In this document: piece after piece, positions 43,032 to 50,522 of the stretch
How the letters are laid out: each line of letters begins with the position of its first letter
Numbering within the stretch: position 1 is the first letter of the stretch
Source of the DNA: JBDSSS01 sp039928615
GTDB taxonomy: Bacteria; Actinomycetota; Actinomycetes; Actinomycetales; Dermatophilaceae
Length of the DNA stretch: 64,000 nt
NCBI GenBank assembly: GCA_039928615.1
Contig: JBDSSS010000081.1
Span: 1 to 64,000, forward strand
Direction: 5' to 3'
Notes under the pieces: generated by a model
Seen by the model: the letters and a program-made list of their open reading frames with translations, nothing else
What the model was told of the DNA's origin: nothing
Databases searched by the model: none
Made by a program: the position numbers and the translations under genes

Positions 43032-43865
43032 TCACTCCGGGTCGCCGTCGGCGAGCAGCCGGTAGAGCTTGCGGCGGGTCTCGGTGAGGATCTCGGCCGC
43101 CTCCGCCTTCTGCTGCGCCGTGCCGGTGGTGACGATCTGCCACATGCCGCCCATGACCTGGCCGACGATCGGCATGAGGTCACCGGACCCGCCCGACGTC
43201 GGCTGCTCCTGCGGCGCCGGCTCGAACGGCTGCCAGGTCGCGGCCATCTCGTCCGCGTGCTCCTCGACGTAGGAGCGGCCCTCGTCGGTGAGTCGCAGCA
43301 GACGCTTGCCCTCGGCATCGCGACCCTCGACCAGTCCCTCGTCCTCGAGCTGCTGCACGGTCGGGTAGACCGAGCCGGGGCTCGGCTTCCAGGCCCCGCC
43401 CGAGCGCTCCGCGATCTCCTGGATGATCTGGTAGCCGTTCATCTCGTCGCCCGCGAGGACGTCGAGGATCGCTGCGCGGACGTCGCCGCGACGGGCTCGC
43501 GGGCCGCGCCGGCCCCCGAACTCGGGGCCGAAGCCGGGCCCGCCGAAGTGGCGGACGAGCTCCTGCACCCCGGGCGGCGGGCCGGGGCGGCCGCGGCCGC
43601 CGGGACCGAAGCCGGGACCAAAGCCGGGCCCGAAGCCGGGGCCACGTGATCCGCGGAATCCCGGGCCGGAGGCCCCGCCCCACTCGCCGGGTCCGCCCTG
43701 GGGCCACATCCGGCCCCAGTCGCCCCAGCCCTGGTCCCAGCCGCCACCTCGCTGGTCGTGCTGGTCACCCTGCTGGCCGCGGTGGCCGGGTCCGCCGTGG
43801 CGGTGCTCCTGTCGGTGCTCGTGCTCGTGCTCGTGGTCTGTCTGGTGGTCTCTCTTGTCGTTCAT
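43032..43865 (-). CDS. PadR-family regulator with His-rich and GFGP-repeat N-terminal extension
   Basis: 277 residues. The PadR winged helix is in the middle (RRGDVRAAILDVLAGDEMNG, QEIAERSGGAWKPSPGSVYP, then LEDEGLVEG), followed by a C-terminal helical dimerisation region. The first 120 residues are unusual: a His/Glu-rich start (HEHEHEHRQEHRHGG), then Gly/Trp-rich and GFGPGFGPGFGPG repeats, probably disordered. His clusters could bind metal. A palindromic operator in its own promoter suggests autorepression. It is divergent from the anti-sigma-type ATPase. Confidence 0.88.
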   Translation of the reverse strand: MNDKRDHQTDHEHEHEHRQEHRHGGPGHRGQQGDQHDQRGGGWDQGWGDWGRMWPQGGPGEWGGASGPGFRGSRGPGFGPGFGPGFGPGGRGRPGPPPGVQELVRHFGGPGFGPEFGGRRGPRARRGDVRAAILDVLAGDEMNGYQIIQEIAERSGGAWKPSPGSVYPTVQQLEDEGLVEGRDAEGKRLLRLTDEGRSYVEEHADEMAATWQPFEPAPQEQPTSGGSGDLMPIVGQVMGGMWQIVTTGTAQQKAEAAEILTETRRKLYRLLADGDPE

Positions 43866-43901
43866 GGTGGTGCTCCTTCGATCTCGCGCTCTTTCGATCA
43901 G

Positions 43902-43940
43902 TCGCGATAGGTCAACGATATATCGCGATAGCACGGTTGA
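43902..43940 (-). promoter_or_regulatory. PadR gene promoter with palindromic operator
   Basis: On the minus strand TTGTCA and TATCGT are separated by 17 bases, a good -35/-10 pair. Within this spacer lies the perfect palindrome TATCGCGATA (43921-43930). The half-site TCGCGATA recurs at 43902-43909, exactly 21 bp (two helical turns) away. The remaining 43941-44186 stretch, upstream of the ATPase gene, shows nothing further. Confidence 0.6.
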
Positions 43941-44186
43941 CAAGGAATTTCGCCGAGCGCAGCGGCGCGGACTCGGGCATGATGGGCGCGACCCGCCTCG
44001 CGGGCCGTCTCCATCCGGGTTCAGGGGCTCCCCGGGCGGGACACGATGACACCCACGAGCCCATTGAGGGCGGGCTCGGCGTTGGTTACCGTGCTCGGCA
44101 GGACGCACGCAGTGCGGAGGAGGCGCGGACCGGTGACGAGCAGTGGGGGACCCCGTCCCGAGTCGAGCCCGTCGACGGGGGACCGG

Positions 44187-44597
44187 ATGAGCGAGAAGCG
44201 CACCGTGCGCCTGCCGTGGGCGCCCTCGGCGGCGCCGCGGATCCGTCGTGAGCTGGTCGACGACCTCACGGCACGGGGGGTCGACGCCGAGGTCGTCGAC
44301 GAGGCGGAGATGGTCGTCAGCGAGCTGGTCGCCAATGCGATCCGACACGCGAAGCCCTTGTCCGACGGCGCCATCCGGGTGCACTGGAAGGTCAAGAACA
44401 ATGTCGTCGAGGTCGAGGTGTCCGATGGTGGCGGTGCCACGACGCCGCGCCCCGCCCCGCCCGCCACGTGGGCACCGGGTGGCCGGGGCCTGCGGATCGT
44501 GCGCTCCGTCGCCCACGAGTGGGGGGTTCTCGAGGAGCCCCACGGTCGCACGGTGTGGGCCTCCATCGGTGGTCCGTCCCGGCGCCGCACCCACTGA
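44187..44597 (+). CDS. anti-sigma-factor-type ATP-binding protein (RsbW/HATPase_c_2)
   Basis: 136 residues. GHKL ATPase motifs are present: N box VSELVANAIRHAKPL, G1 VSDGGG, G2 GGRGLRIVRSVAHEWG. Such single-domain serine-kinase-like proteins bind and inhibit sigma factors or phosphorylate anti-anti-sigma partners. No partner gene is adjacent. ATG 44187 gives the family-size protein; upstream codons are low-complexity. Confidence 0.85.
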   Translation: MSEKRTVRLPWAPSAAPRIRRELVDDLTARGVDAEVVDEAEMVVSELVANAIRHAKPLSDGAIRVHWKVKNNVVEVEVSDGGGATTPRPAPPATWAPGGRGLRIVRSVAHEWGVLEEPHGRTVWASIGGPSRRRTH

Positions 44598-44667
44598 GCA
44601 GAGCCCGTGGCGCGGTCACGGACTGCTCGCGACCTCGTCACGTCCGGGGGCGGTCGCCGCTGAGCAC

Positions 44668-44673
44668 TAGGGT
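44668..44673 (+). promoter_or_regulatory. -10 element for leaderless DUF5926 mRNA
   Basis: TAGGGT ends seven bases before ATG 44681, with no ribosome-binding site between. Confidence 0.4.
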
Positions 44674-44680
44674 GGCGCGC

Positions 44681-45574
44681 ATGGGTAAGGCCTCTCGTCG
44701 TCCTCGCGACCGCTCGCAACGCTCCACCCGTCCGGCTCCCGCCCCGTTCGTGGCGCGCCCCTTCGAGGGGCTGCCCAACGAGACGGACTGGGTCGCCATG
44801 CGCGAGATCGTTCCGGCGGCGACAGCCACGGTCCGCCTCAAGCAGGGCGCGCTCCCCGACGGCGGGCCCAGCGAGGTGACCGTAGCGACCGTCCTGCCGC
44901 TCGCCTGGCCGGGGCTGCACCGCGAGTCCGGCGAGGTGCTCGTCGGCATCCAGTCGGGCAACGCGAGCGGTGACACGAGCCGCGACATCGCCGCCTCGAT
45001 CGAGCTCGCCGCCGCGGCGGCGCCCGGGGCCCCGGTGACGACCATTCCCGTCTCGACGGTCGACACGCCCCGGCTGCAGGACCTCATCGACCTCGACGAG
45101 GGCTTCGAGCTGACCCTCCACGACGGTTTCGACTTCTGGGTCGCCGATGCCGACCTCGACGCGGACGGCAAGGAGTCGCTCGACCACGCCAACGCCTCGG
45201 TCATCCCGACGGCGCGACTGGCGTCGGTCGCGTCCGCCTTCTGGTGCCAGATCGCCGACCGCGCCTACGTGAGATGGGTGCTGCCCTTCGCCGAGGACGA
45301 CGCGACCAACGCCTTGGCCCGGCTGCACGCCGCTGGCCGGAGCCACCTCGGGCAGGAGCAGGAGCAGGGACGCCTGCTCGGCTGCTTCCGCTCGAGCGGC
45401 CTGCTCATCCCGGTCTGGGAGGTCGACCCCGCGACCCCGGCGGCTGACTTCGAGGACGCTGTCGCGGCGATGTGGGCCGAGATCGAGAAGGCCGTCGCCG
45501 TCACCGACTCGCTGACGGCGGCCGAGCGCGGCGCCAAGGCCGGCCTGACCAACCGCCAGGTCACCCTCCGCTGA
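44681..45574 (+). CDS. DUF5926 family protein
   Basis: 297 residues. A basic, Arg/Ser/Pro-rich N-terminus (MGKASRRPRDRSQRSTRP) precedes the conserved core: VARPFEGLPNETDWVAMREI, RLKQGALPDGGPSEVTVATV, FWVADADLDADGKESLDHAN and a C-terminal acidic helix. This protein is widely conserved in actinobacteria and has no known function. It is 14 bases upstream of the glycosyltransferase gene, so the two may be cotranscribed. Confidence 0.85.
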   Translation: MGKASRRPRDRSQRSTRPAPAPFVARPFEGLPNETDWVAMREIVPAATATVRLKQGALPDGGPSEVTVATVLPLAWPGLHRESGEVLVGIQSGNASGDTSRDIAASIELAAAAAPGAPVTTIPVSTVDTPRLQDLIDLDEGFELTLHDGFDFWVADADLDADGKESLDHANASVIPTARLASVASAFWCQIADRAYVRWVLPFAEDDATNALARLHAAGRSHLGQEQEQGRLLGCFRSSGLLIPVWEVDPATPAADFEDAVAAMWAEIEKAVAVTDSLTAAERGAKAGLTNRQVTLR

Positions 45575-45588
45575 GGGGCGCCGTCCTC

Positions 45589-46341
45589 GTGACCCCGACC
45601 CCGACCCCGTCCCCGATGATGACCCCGCCGGTCGTCGTCATCATCCCGGCCAAGGACGAGTCGGCTCGGATCGCGGAGACCATCGCCGGGGTCCGGTCCA
45701 TCCCGGGCGTCGAGGCGGTCATCGTCGTCGACGACGGGTCGAGCGACGGGACGGCGCGGATCGCGGCCGACTGCGGCGCCGAGGTCGTGCGCCATGCCCG
45801 CAACCACGGCAAGGCCGACGCGCTGATGAGCGGGCTCGGCCGGGTGGCCGGGCTGCGGCGGGTCGGGCGGCTCGACGCCCGTGCGGCGGTCCTGCTCGTC
45901 GATGCCGACCTCGAGGCGTCGGCCCCGGCCGTCGGTGCGCTCGTGGGCCCGGTCGCCCGGGGCGAGGTCGACCTGACCATCGCGACGCTGCCCGCGCAGC
46001 AGAGCTCCGGCGGGGGCCACGGCTTCGTCGTCGGGCTCGCCAGGCGCGGCATCGAGGAGCTGACCGGCTGGTCGCCGACCCAACCGCTCTCGGGCATGCG
46101 GTGCCTCTCCCCGGCCGCCATCGACGCGGCGACTCCCTTCGCCCGCGGATGGGGCGTCGAGGTGGGGATGACCATCGACGTGCTTGACGCGGGACTGTCG
46201 ATCCTCGAGGTCCCGTGCGACCTCCACCACCGGGTGACCGGCACGGACTGGCGCTCGCAGGTCCACCGTGCCGCGCAGTACCGCGACGTCGCCCTCGCCG
46301 TCTCCGTGCGTCGGCTGCGCCGGCGACTCGGCAGCGACTGA
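45589..46341 (+). CDS. family 2 glycosyltransferase
   Basis: 250 residues. The nucleotide-sugar fold begins VVVIIPAKDESARIAETIAG and has VIVVDDGSSDGTARIAADCG, HGKADALMSGLG and the metal-binding VLLVDADLEA (DxD). The acceptor side has TQPLSGMRCLSP and RGWGVEVGMTIDVLDAGLSI. No transmembrane helix is seen. It resembles polyprenol-phosphate or glucosyl-3-phosphoglycerate type GT2 enzymes; donor and acceptor are unknown. GTG 45589 is followed by a Thr/Pro repeat, so a start at one of the ATG codons ten residues later is possible. Confidence 0.85.
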   Translation: MTPTPTPSPMMTPPVVVIIPAKDESARIAETIAGVRSIPGVEAVIVVDDGSSDGTARIAADCGAEVVRHARNHGKADALMSGLGRVAGLRRVGRLDARAAVLLVDADLEASAPAVGALVGPVARGEVDLTIATLPAQQSSGGGHGFVVGLARRGIEELTGWSPTQPLSGMRCLSPAAIDAATPFARGWGVEVGMTIDVLDAGLSILEVPCDLHHRVTGTDWRSQVHRAAQYRDVALAVSVRRLRRRLGSD

Positions 46342-46437
46342 CCCCGATCCGCACTGCGACCCGATCACCGGGCCAGATCACCGGGCCAGATCCCACGCGC
46401 GGATGCCGTCCACCCCGCGCTCGCGAGGTGGTGAGGA

Positions 46438-48648
46438 TCAGGCCGCCTGCTCGCCCTGACTGCGTCGGACCTCGATCTCGAGCTCGAGGTGGCGGGCGAC
46501 GGCAGCCAGCACCAGGGGCACCGCGAGGATGCCGGCCACCGGGGGGATCGCGGCGCCGGAGTCGTTGGTGACGAAACCGATCACGGCCATCACGACGACG
46601 GCGAGCAGGCCGCGGCGCAGCAGCGGTGCCCGCTCGACGAGCCGGGCGAACGGCCCGCTGCGCAGCACCCCGGGACGGACGACGACGAGGATCGCGAGCG
46701 CGACCAGTCCGAGCACGACGAGGAGCAGCAGCGGGAACGCCGCGGCGAGCTCGAGGTTGGCCGCGAGCTTGCGACCCACGATCTCGCCGGCCCGGCCGTC
46801 GATGAGGCTCTGGACGAACCGGCCGGGGTGCGAGCGCTGCTCCGCGGGCCGCAACCAGTCGGCATACGCGACCCCGGCGACGACGACCGCGGCCGCGAGA
46901 CCGATGAGCGCGAGGTTGCGCCACGACGTGCGCACGCCCAGCACCCAGAGGAGCAGCAGCCCGAGCGCGGGGACGAGGGCGATCGGCCCCCCGAAGTCGG
47001 CGCCCCAGGCCGGGAGCACGTCGACGGCGAGGGCGGCCGCGCCGACGACGCCGACGGTCACCGCGGCCAGCCGCGGGGCCTGCCGGTGGACGAGCGCCTG
47101 GGCGAGGCCGGCGCAGAGGAGCAGCGCGGCCGCGGCATACAGCGCGAAGGCGACGTTGCCCATCCCGTAGAACCGTCCGCCGACGAGCGGCTGGAGGCCG
47201 AAGACGGAGGAGACCTGCAGGCGCGATCCGGTCACGATGTCGGCGCCGATCACGCCGACCGTCAGCGCCGACATCACGGTGAGCGGGCCGAGCGGTGACC
47301 GGCCCCACGGGCCCTCGAGGCAGAGCCCGGCGAGCACGCCGCTGATGACGAGGACGACGAGGAGCAGCAGCGCGACGAGGACCGGGGTGGAGCTCGACGC
47401 GCGCCACCACGGCACGAGGCCGGCGAGGAAGGTCGCGGCCGGCATGGCTGCCGAGACGAGGGCGCAGACCCGGACCACCCGCAGCACGCGGTGCCGGGTG
47501 GGTCCCTGGGGGGCGGTGCGTCCGGCCCGGCGCCAGACCAGCCAGAGCGCCCCGACGACGAGGACGAACGGGATGAGCCAGAGGAGCAAGAAGGGGGCGA
47601 CGACCCGGGTCATCGCCTCGGCCCGCGCGTCGAGGTCGGTGAGGTGGGTCAGCTTGTCGCGGGCGGTCTCCTCGCTGTTGTCCGCGGACGGGCTGACCCC
47701 GAGGGCGCGGCCACCGATCCCGGTCGCGGCCGGGACGCCGCCGCGCTGCAGGATCGTCGCGGTGACGTCGGAGAGCTGGGCGATCCCCTCGATCCGGGTC
47801 GAGGCCGAGGCGAGGATCCCCGGTGGGTAGTGCGGTCCCCGCGCGGCCAGGACCCGCAGCCCCTCCCGCCGGTCGCGGTCGGCGAGGCCGACGATGACGA
47901 GGTCCGCGCCGTCGGGCATGGCATCGACGACCTGGCTGATCCGGCGCTCGACCGAGCTGACCTGCTCGGCCTGGCCCACCGGGTCGGGATCGGTCGCGAG
48001 CACGGCGCCCACGTCGACGATCGAGACCGGGCACTGGGCGAGGTCCCCGACGAGGGTGCCGACCGAGAACGGCGCGTAGTGCGCGACCCGGCCGTCGGAG
48101 GTGGCGGCGGCGAGGGCTGCGCCCGGCCCGACCGCCTGCACGCAGGACCCGGTCGAGGCGAAGCCGTCACCGAGCAGCCCGACCTGCGCCTGGAACGCTG
48201 CCTCGCGCGAGCTCGCCGCGATCGCGTCGAAGCCGGCGACCTGGTATCCGGCGGCCCCGTCCGGTCCGGTCGTCCCGTCGGCGGTCACCGACGGGAGCGG
48301 CCCGCACTCGGGCCGGTCGCCGGTCGCGGCGGGCCCGGCGGCCTCCCCGGCCGAGAGGCTCGCCCATCCGTCGGCCGGGCACGTCGTCAGGTGGAGGGTC
48401 TTGACCGAGACGGAGGCCGCGGCGCCGTCGCGGAGCAGCCCCCAGAGGACGGGGGTGTCGGTGGGGTCGACGTCGTCCCAGGCGATGCCGCCGAGGCCGA
48501 CCACGACGGTCGACTGGCCGGGCGCCGGGGCTGCGGTCGGGGGGACCGGCACGGTGCTGCGTCCGACGTAGGCCAGCGCGAGCACGAGGACGAGGACGAT
48601 GAGCGCCGCCACGGTGCTCGGGATCAGGCGGTGGCGGGTCACGCCCAC
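46438..48648 (-). CDS. large polytopic membrane protein with extracytoplasmic phosphatase-like domain
   Basis: 736 residues. An N-terminal anchor (TVAALIVLVLVLALAYVG) is followed by about 310 extracytoplasmic residues (STVVVGLGGIAWDDVDPTDT ... DLVIVGLADRDRREGLRVLA), which recall the alkaline-phosphatase superfamily fold but lack clear metal ligands. Ten to eleven transmembrane helices follow, from about residue 350 to 715. The C-terminus is short and charged. I recognise no named family; a role in envelope polymer assembly or transport is conceivable. Convergent with the glycosyltransferase, from which a 13-bp direct repeat (GATCACCGGGCCA, 46363-46388) separates it. Confidence 0.7.
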   Translation of the reverse strand: MGVTRHRLIPSTVAALIVLVLVLALAYVGRSTVPVPPTAAPAPGQSTVVVGLGGIAWDDVDPTDTPVLWGLLRDGAAASVSVKTLHLTTCPADGWASLSAGEAAGPAATGDRPECGPLPSVTADGTTGPDGAAGYQVAGFDAIAASSREAAFQAQVGLLGDGFASTGSCVQAVGPGAALAAATSDGRVAHYAPFSVGTLVGDLAQCPVSIVDVGAVLATDPDPVGQAEQVSSVERRISQVVDAMPDGADLVIVGLADRDRREGLRVLAARGPHYPPGILASASTRIEGIAQLSDVTATILQRGGVPAATGIGGRALGVSPSADNSEETARDKLTHLTDLDARAEAMTRVVAPFLLLWLIPFVLVVGALWLVWRRAGRTAPQGPTRHRVLRVVRVCALVSAAMPAATFLAGLVPWWRASSSTPVLVALLLLVVLVISGVLAGLCLEGPWGRSPLGPLTVMSALTVGVIGADIVTGSRLQVSSVFGLQPLVGGRFYGMGNVAFALYAAAALLLCAGLAQALVHRQAPRLAAVTVGVVGAAALAVDVLPAWGADFGGPIALVPALGLLLLWVLGVRTSWRNLALIGLAAAVVVAGVAYADWLRPAEQRSHPGRFVQSLIDGRAGEIVGRKLAANLELAAAFPLLLLVVLGLVALAILVVVRPGVLRSGPFARLVERAPLLRRGLLAVVVMAVIGFVTNDSGAAIPPVAGILAVPLVLAAVARHLELEIEVRRSQGEQAA

Positions 48649-48698
48649 ACCCTACAAAGGCCGGCTGGTCACGCTGACCTGCTCGGCCCCGCCCCGGC

Positions 48699-48704
48699 TA
48701 CCCT
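48699..48704 (+). promoter_or_regulatory. -10 element for leaderless DUF4446 mRNA
   Basis: TACCCT ends eight bases before GTG 48713; no ribosome-binding site is seen. Confidence 0.4.
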
Positions 48705-48712
48705 TGCCGATC

Positions 48713-49234
48713 GTGGACGACAAGACGCTCGCGGTGGTGGCCGTCGCGGCCGCGACCCTCGCGGTCGTCGCGCTCGTGGTCGCCGTGCTCGCCCAGCAGC
48801 GCCTGTCCCGGGTGCGGCGCGACTTCCGGGTCCTCGGCGGCGACGGCACGACCGACATCGCCCGGGTCACCGCGGTCCAGGCGCGCCGGGTCGACCGCCT
48901 CGGCGCGGAGGTGGCCGAGCTGCGCGAGCACGTGGCCGCCACCGAGGACGACATCCGCCAGAGCCTGCGGCACGTGGCCGTCGTGCGCTATGACGCCTTC
49001 GGCGACATGGGGGGCCGGCTCTCCTTCTCCGCCGCCGTCGTCGACGACCTCGGCGACGGCATCGTGATCAGCTCGATCCACGCCCGCGGCGAGTCGCGCA
49101 CCTATGCCAAGGGGATCGTCGGACGCTCCTCGAGCATCACGCTGACGCCGGAGGAGCACCAGGCGCTCGCCTCCGCGACCAAGCCGGAGGCGCGCCCCGC
49201 GCCCCGAGCCCACCGACCCAAGGACGCCTCGTGA
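48713..49234 (+). CDS. DUF4446 family membrane-anchored protein
   Basis: 173 residues from GTG 48713. One N-terminal helix (LAVVAVAAATLAVVALVVAV) is followed by a coiled-coil-like stretch with RVDRLGAEVAELREHVAATE, then the conserved core HVAVVRYDAFGDMGGRLSFS, GIVISSIHARGESRTYAKGI. The basic C-terminal tail is Pro/Ala/Arg-rich. Function is unknown. Its stop overlaps the GTG of pheA (GTGA). Confidence 0.88.
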   Translation: MDDKTLAVVAVAAATLAVVALVVAVLAQQRLSRVRRDFRVLGGDGTTDIARVTAVQARRVDRLGAEVAELREHVAATEDDIRQSLRHVAVVRYDAFGDMGGRLSFSAAVVDDLGDGIVISSIHARGESRTYAKGIVGRSSSITLTPEEHQALASATKPEARPAPRAHRPKDAS

Positions 49235-50175
49235 CCCCTCTGACCCCGGGCCAGCTCCACCGCTTCGGCTACCTCGGCCCGCGGGGGACCTTCACCCAGA
49301 TGGCCCTCGACGCCTGGGACGGCGCGGCTGACGGCGAGCAGGTTCCCTTCCCGTCCGTCGACGCCGCCCTCGCTGCGGTGCGTGACGGAGGGATCGACGC
49401 CGCGATGGTGCCCATCGAGAACTCGGTGGAGGGCGGGGTGTCGGCGACCCTCGACGCGCTCGCGACGGGCGACCCGCTCCTCGTCGTGGGCGAGGTGCTC
49501 GTCCCGATCACCTTCGTGCTCTGCGCCCGGGCCGGTATGCCGCTCAGCGGGGTTCGCGCCGTCGGCACCCACTCGCACGCGTGGGCGCAGGTGCGGGGCT
49601 GGATGGACCGGAACCTGCCCGACGCGGTCTACGTGCCGACCCTGTCCACGGCGGCGAGCGCGACGGCGCTCGGCGCCGCGGGTGAGGTGATGTTCGACGC
49701 CGGGGTGTGTGCGCCGGTCGCGGCCCGCAACGAGGGACTCGAGGTGATCGCGGAGGACATCGGCGACAACGCGGCCGCCGTGACCCGCTTCGTCCTCGTC
49801 GCACGGCCCGGGACCATGCCGGAGCCGACCGGCGCCGACAAGACGACGGTCGTGCTCTTCCAGAGCGACGACCACTCGGGCGGGCTGCTCGAGCTGCTCG
49901 AGCAGTTCGCGGTGCGCGGGGTCAACATGACCCGGCTCGAGTCCCGGCCGACGGGCGAGGCGATGGGCAGCTACTGCTTCTCGATCGACTTCGAGGGCCA
50001 CGTCCAGGACGCCCGGGTCGGCGAGACGCTGATGGGCCTGCGACGGGTCTGCGCCGACGTGCGCTTCCTCGGGTCCTACCCGCGGGCCGACGGTGGCCGT
50101 GCCGAGATGCGCACCGGGACGTCCGACACCGACTTCGACACGGCCCAGGAGTGGCTCGACGCGCTCCGGCGCTGA
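49231..50175 (+). CDS. pheA: prephenate dehydratase
   Basis: 314 residues. The catalytic domain starts FGYLGPRGTFTQMALDAWDG and includes PIENSVEGGVSATLDALATG and the catalytic TRF triad in NAAAVTRFVLV. The C-terminal ACT domain begins KTTVVLFQSDDHSGGLLELL and has the phenylalanine-binding LESRPTGEAMGSYCFSID. It converts prephenate to phenylpyruvate in phenylalanine synthesis, with feedback inhibition by Phe through ACT. It is the monofunctional actinobacterial form. Confidence 0.95.
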   Translation: MTPLTPGQLHRFGYLGPRGTFTQMALDAWDGAADGEQVPFPSVDAALAAVRDGGIDAAMVPIENSVEGGVSATLDALATGDPLLVVGEVLVPITFVLCARAGMPLSGVRAVGTHSHAWAQVRGWMDRNLPDAVYVPTLSTAASATALGAAGEVMFDAGVCAPVAARNEGLEVIAEDIGDNAAAVTRFVLVARPGTMPEPTGADKTTVVLFQSDDHSGGLLELLEQFAVRGVNMTRLESRPTGEAMGSYCFSIDFEGHVQDARVGETLMGLRRVCADVRFLGSYPRADGGRAEMRTGTSDTDFDTAQEWLDALRR

Positions 50176-50229
50176 CGGTCACGTGGTCTGCGGGGCGGCT
50201 CACGGCATACGCCAAGGGGAGGGGAGAGG

Positions 50230-50268
50230 CCCGGTGGCGCCGCGTCCCGCCGACGCGACACCACCGGG
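50230..50268 (+). terminator. two-part hairpin after pheA
   Basis: CCCGGTGG (50230-50237) pairs with CCACCGGG (50261-50268), and inside it CGCGTC (50241-50246) pairs with GACGCG (50252-50257). It lies 55 bases after the pheA stop. Confidence 0.55.
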
Positions 50269-50365
50269 TCCCCTGTCTGTGCCACCGGACCCGCTGCCCC
50301 TCCGCAGCTCCCCTCAACGATCCGGCGACGTCGTCCCCCGCAGTCAAGAGCGCGCCGGGGCGGTC

Positions 50366-50413
50366 CTGATACGTCCCGGGTGAAAATCGGCCGGAGGCGT
50401 GCCGAAGTATCAG
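50366..50413. promoter_or_regulatory. widely spaced CTGATAC/GTATCAG dyad upstream of the subtilase module
   Basis: CTGATAC (50366-50372) and GTATCAG (50407-50413) are perfect inverted copies with centres 41 bp apart, about four helical turns. Both stand out as AT-richer islands, each flanked by a GTCC-like or GGGAC-like extension. It is the only distinctive element in the 254 bases between the pheA hairpin and the subtilase start. Confidence 0.4.
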
Positions 50414-50522
50414 AAAGGGACGCGCCCGCACTGTGGGAGTGACAGGCTCGTTGGCGACGAACACCGACGACGAGCACCCATGACAAGCACCGACCACGAG
50501 CACCGACCACGGAGGCCAACAG

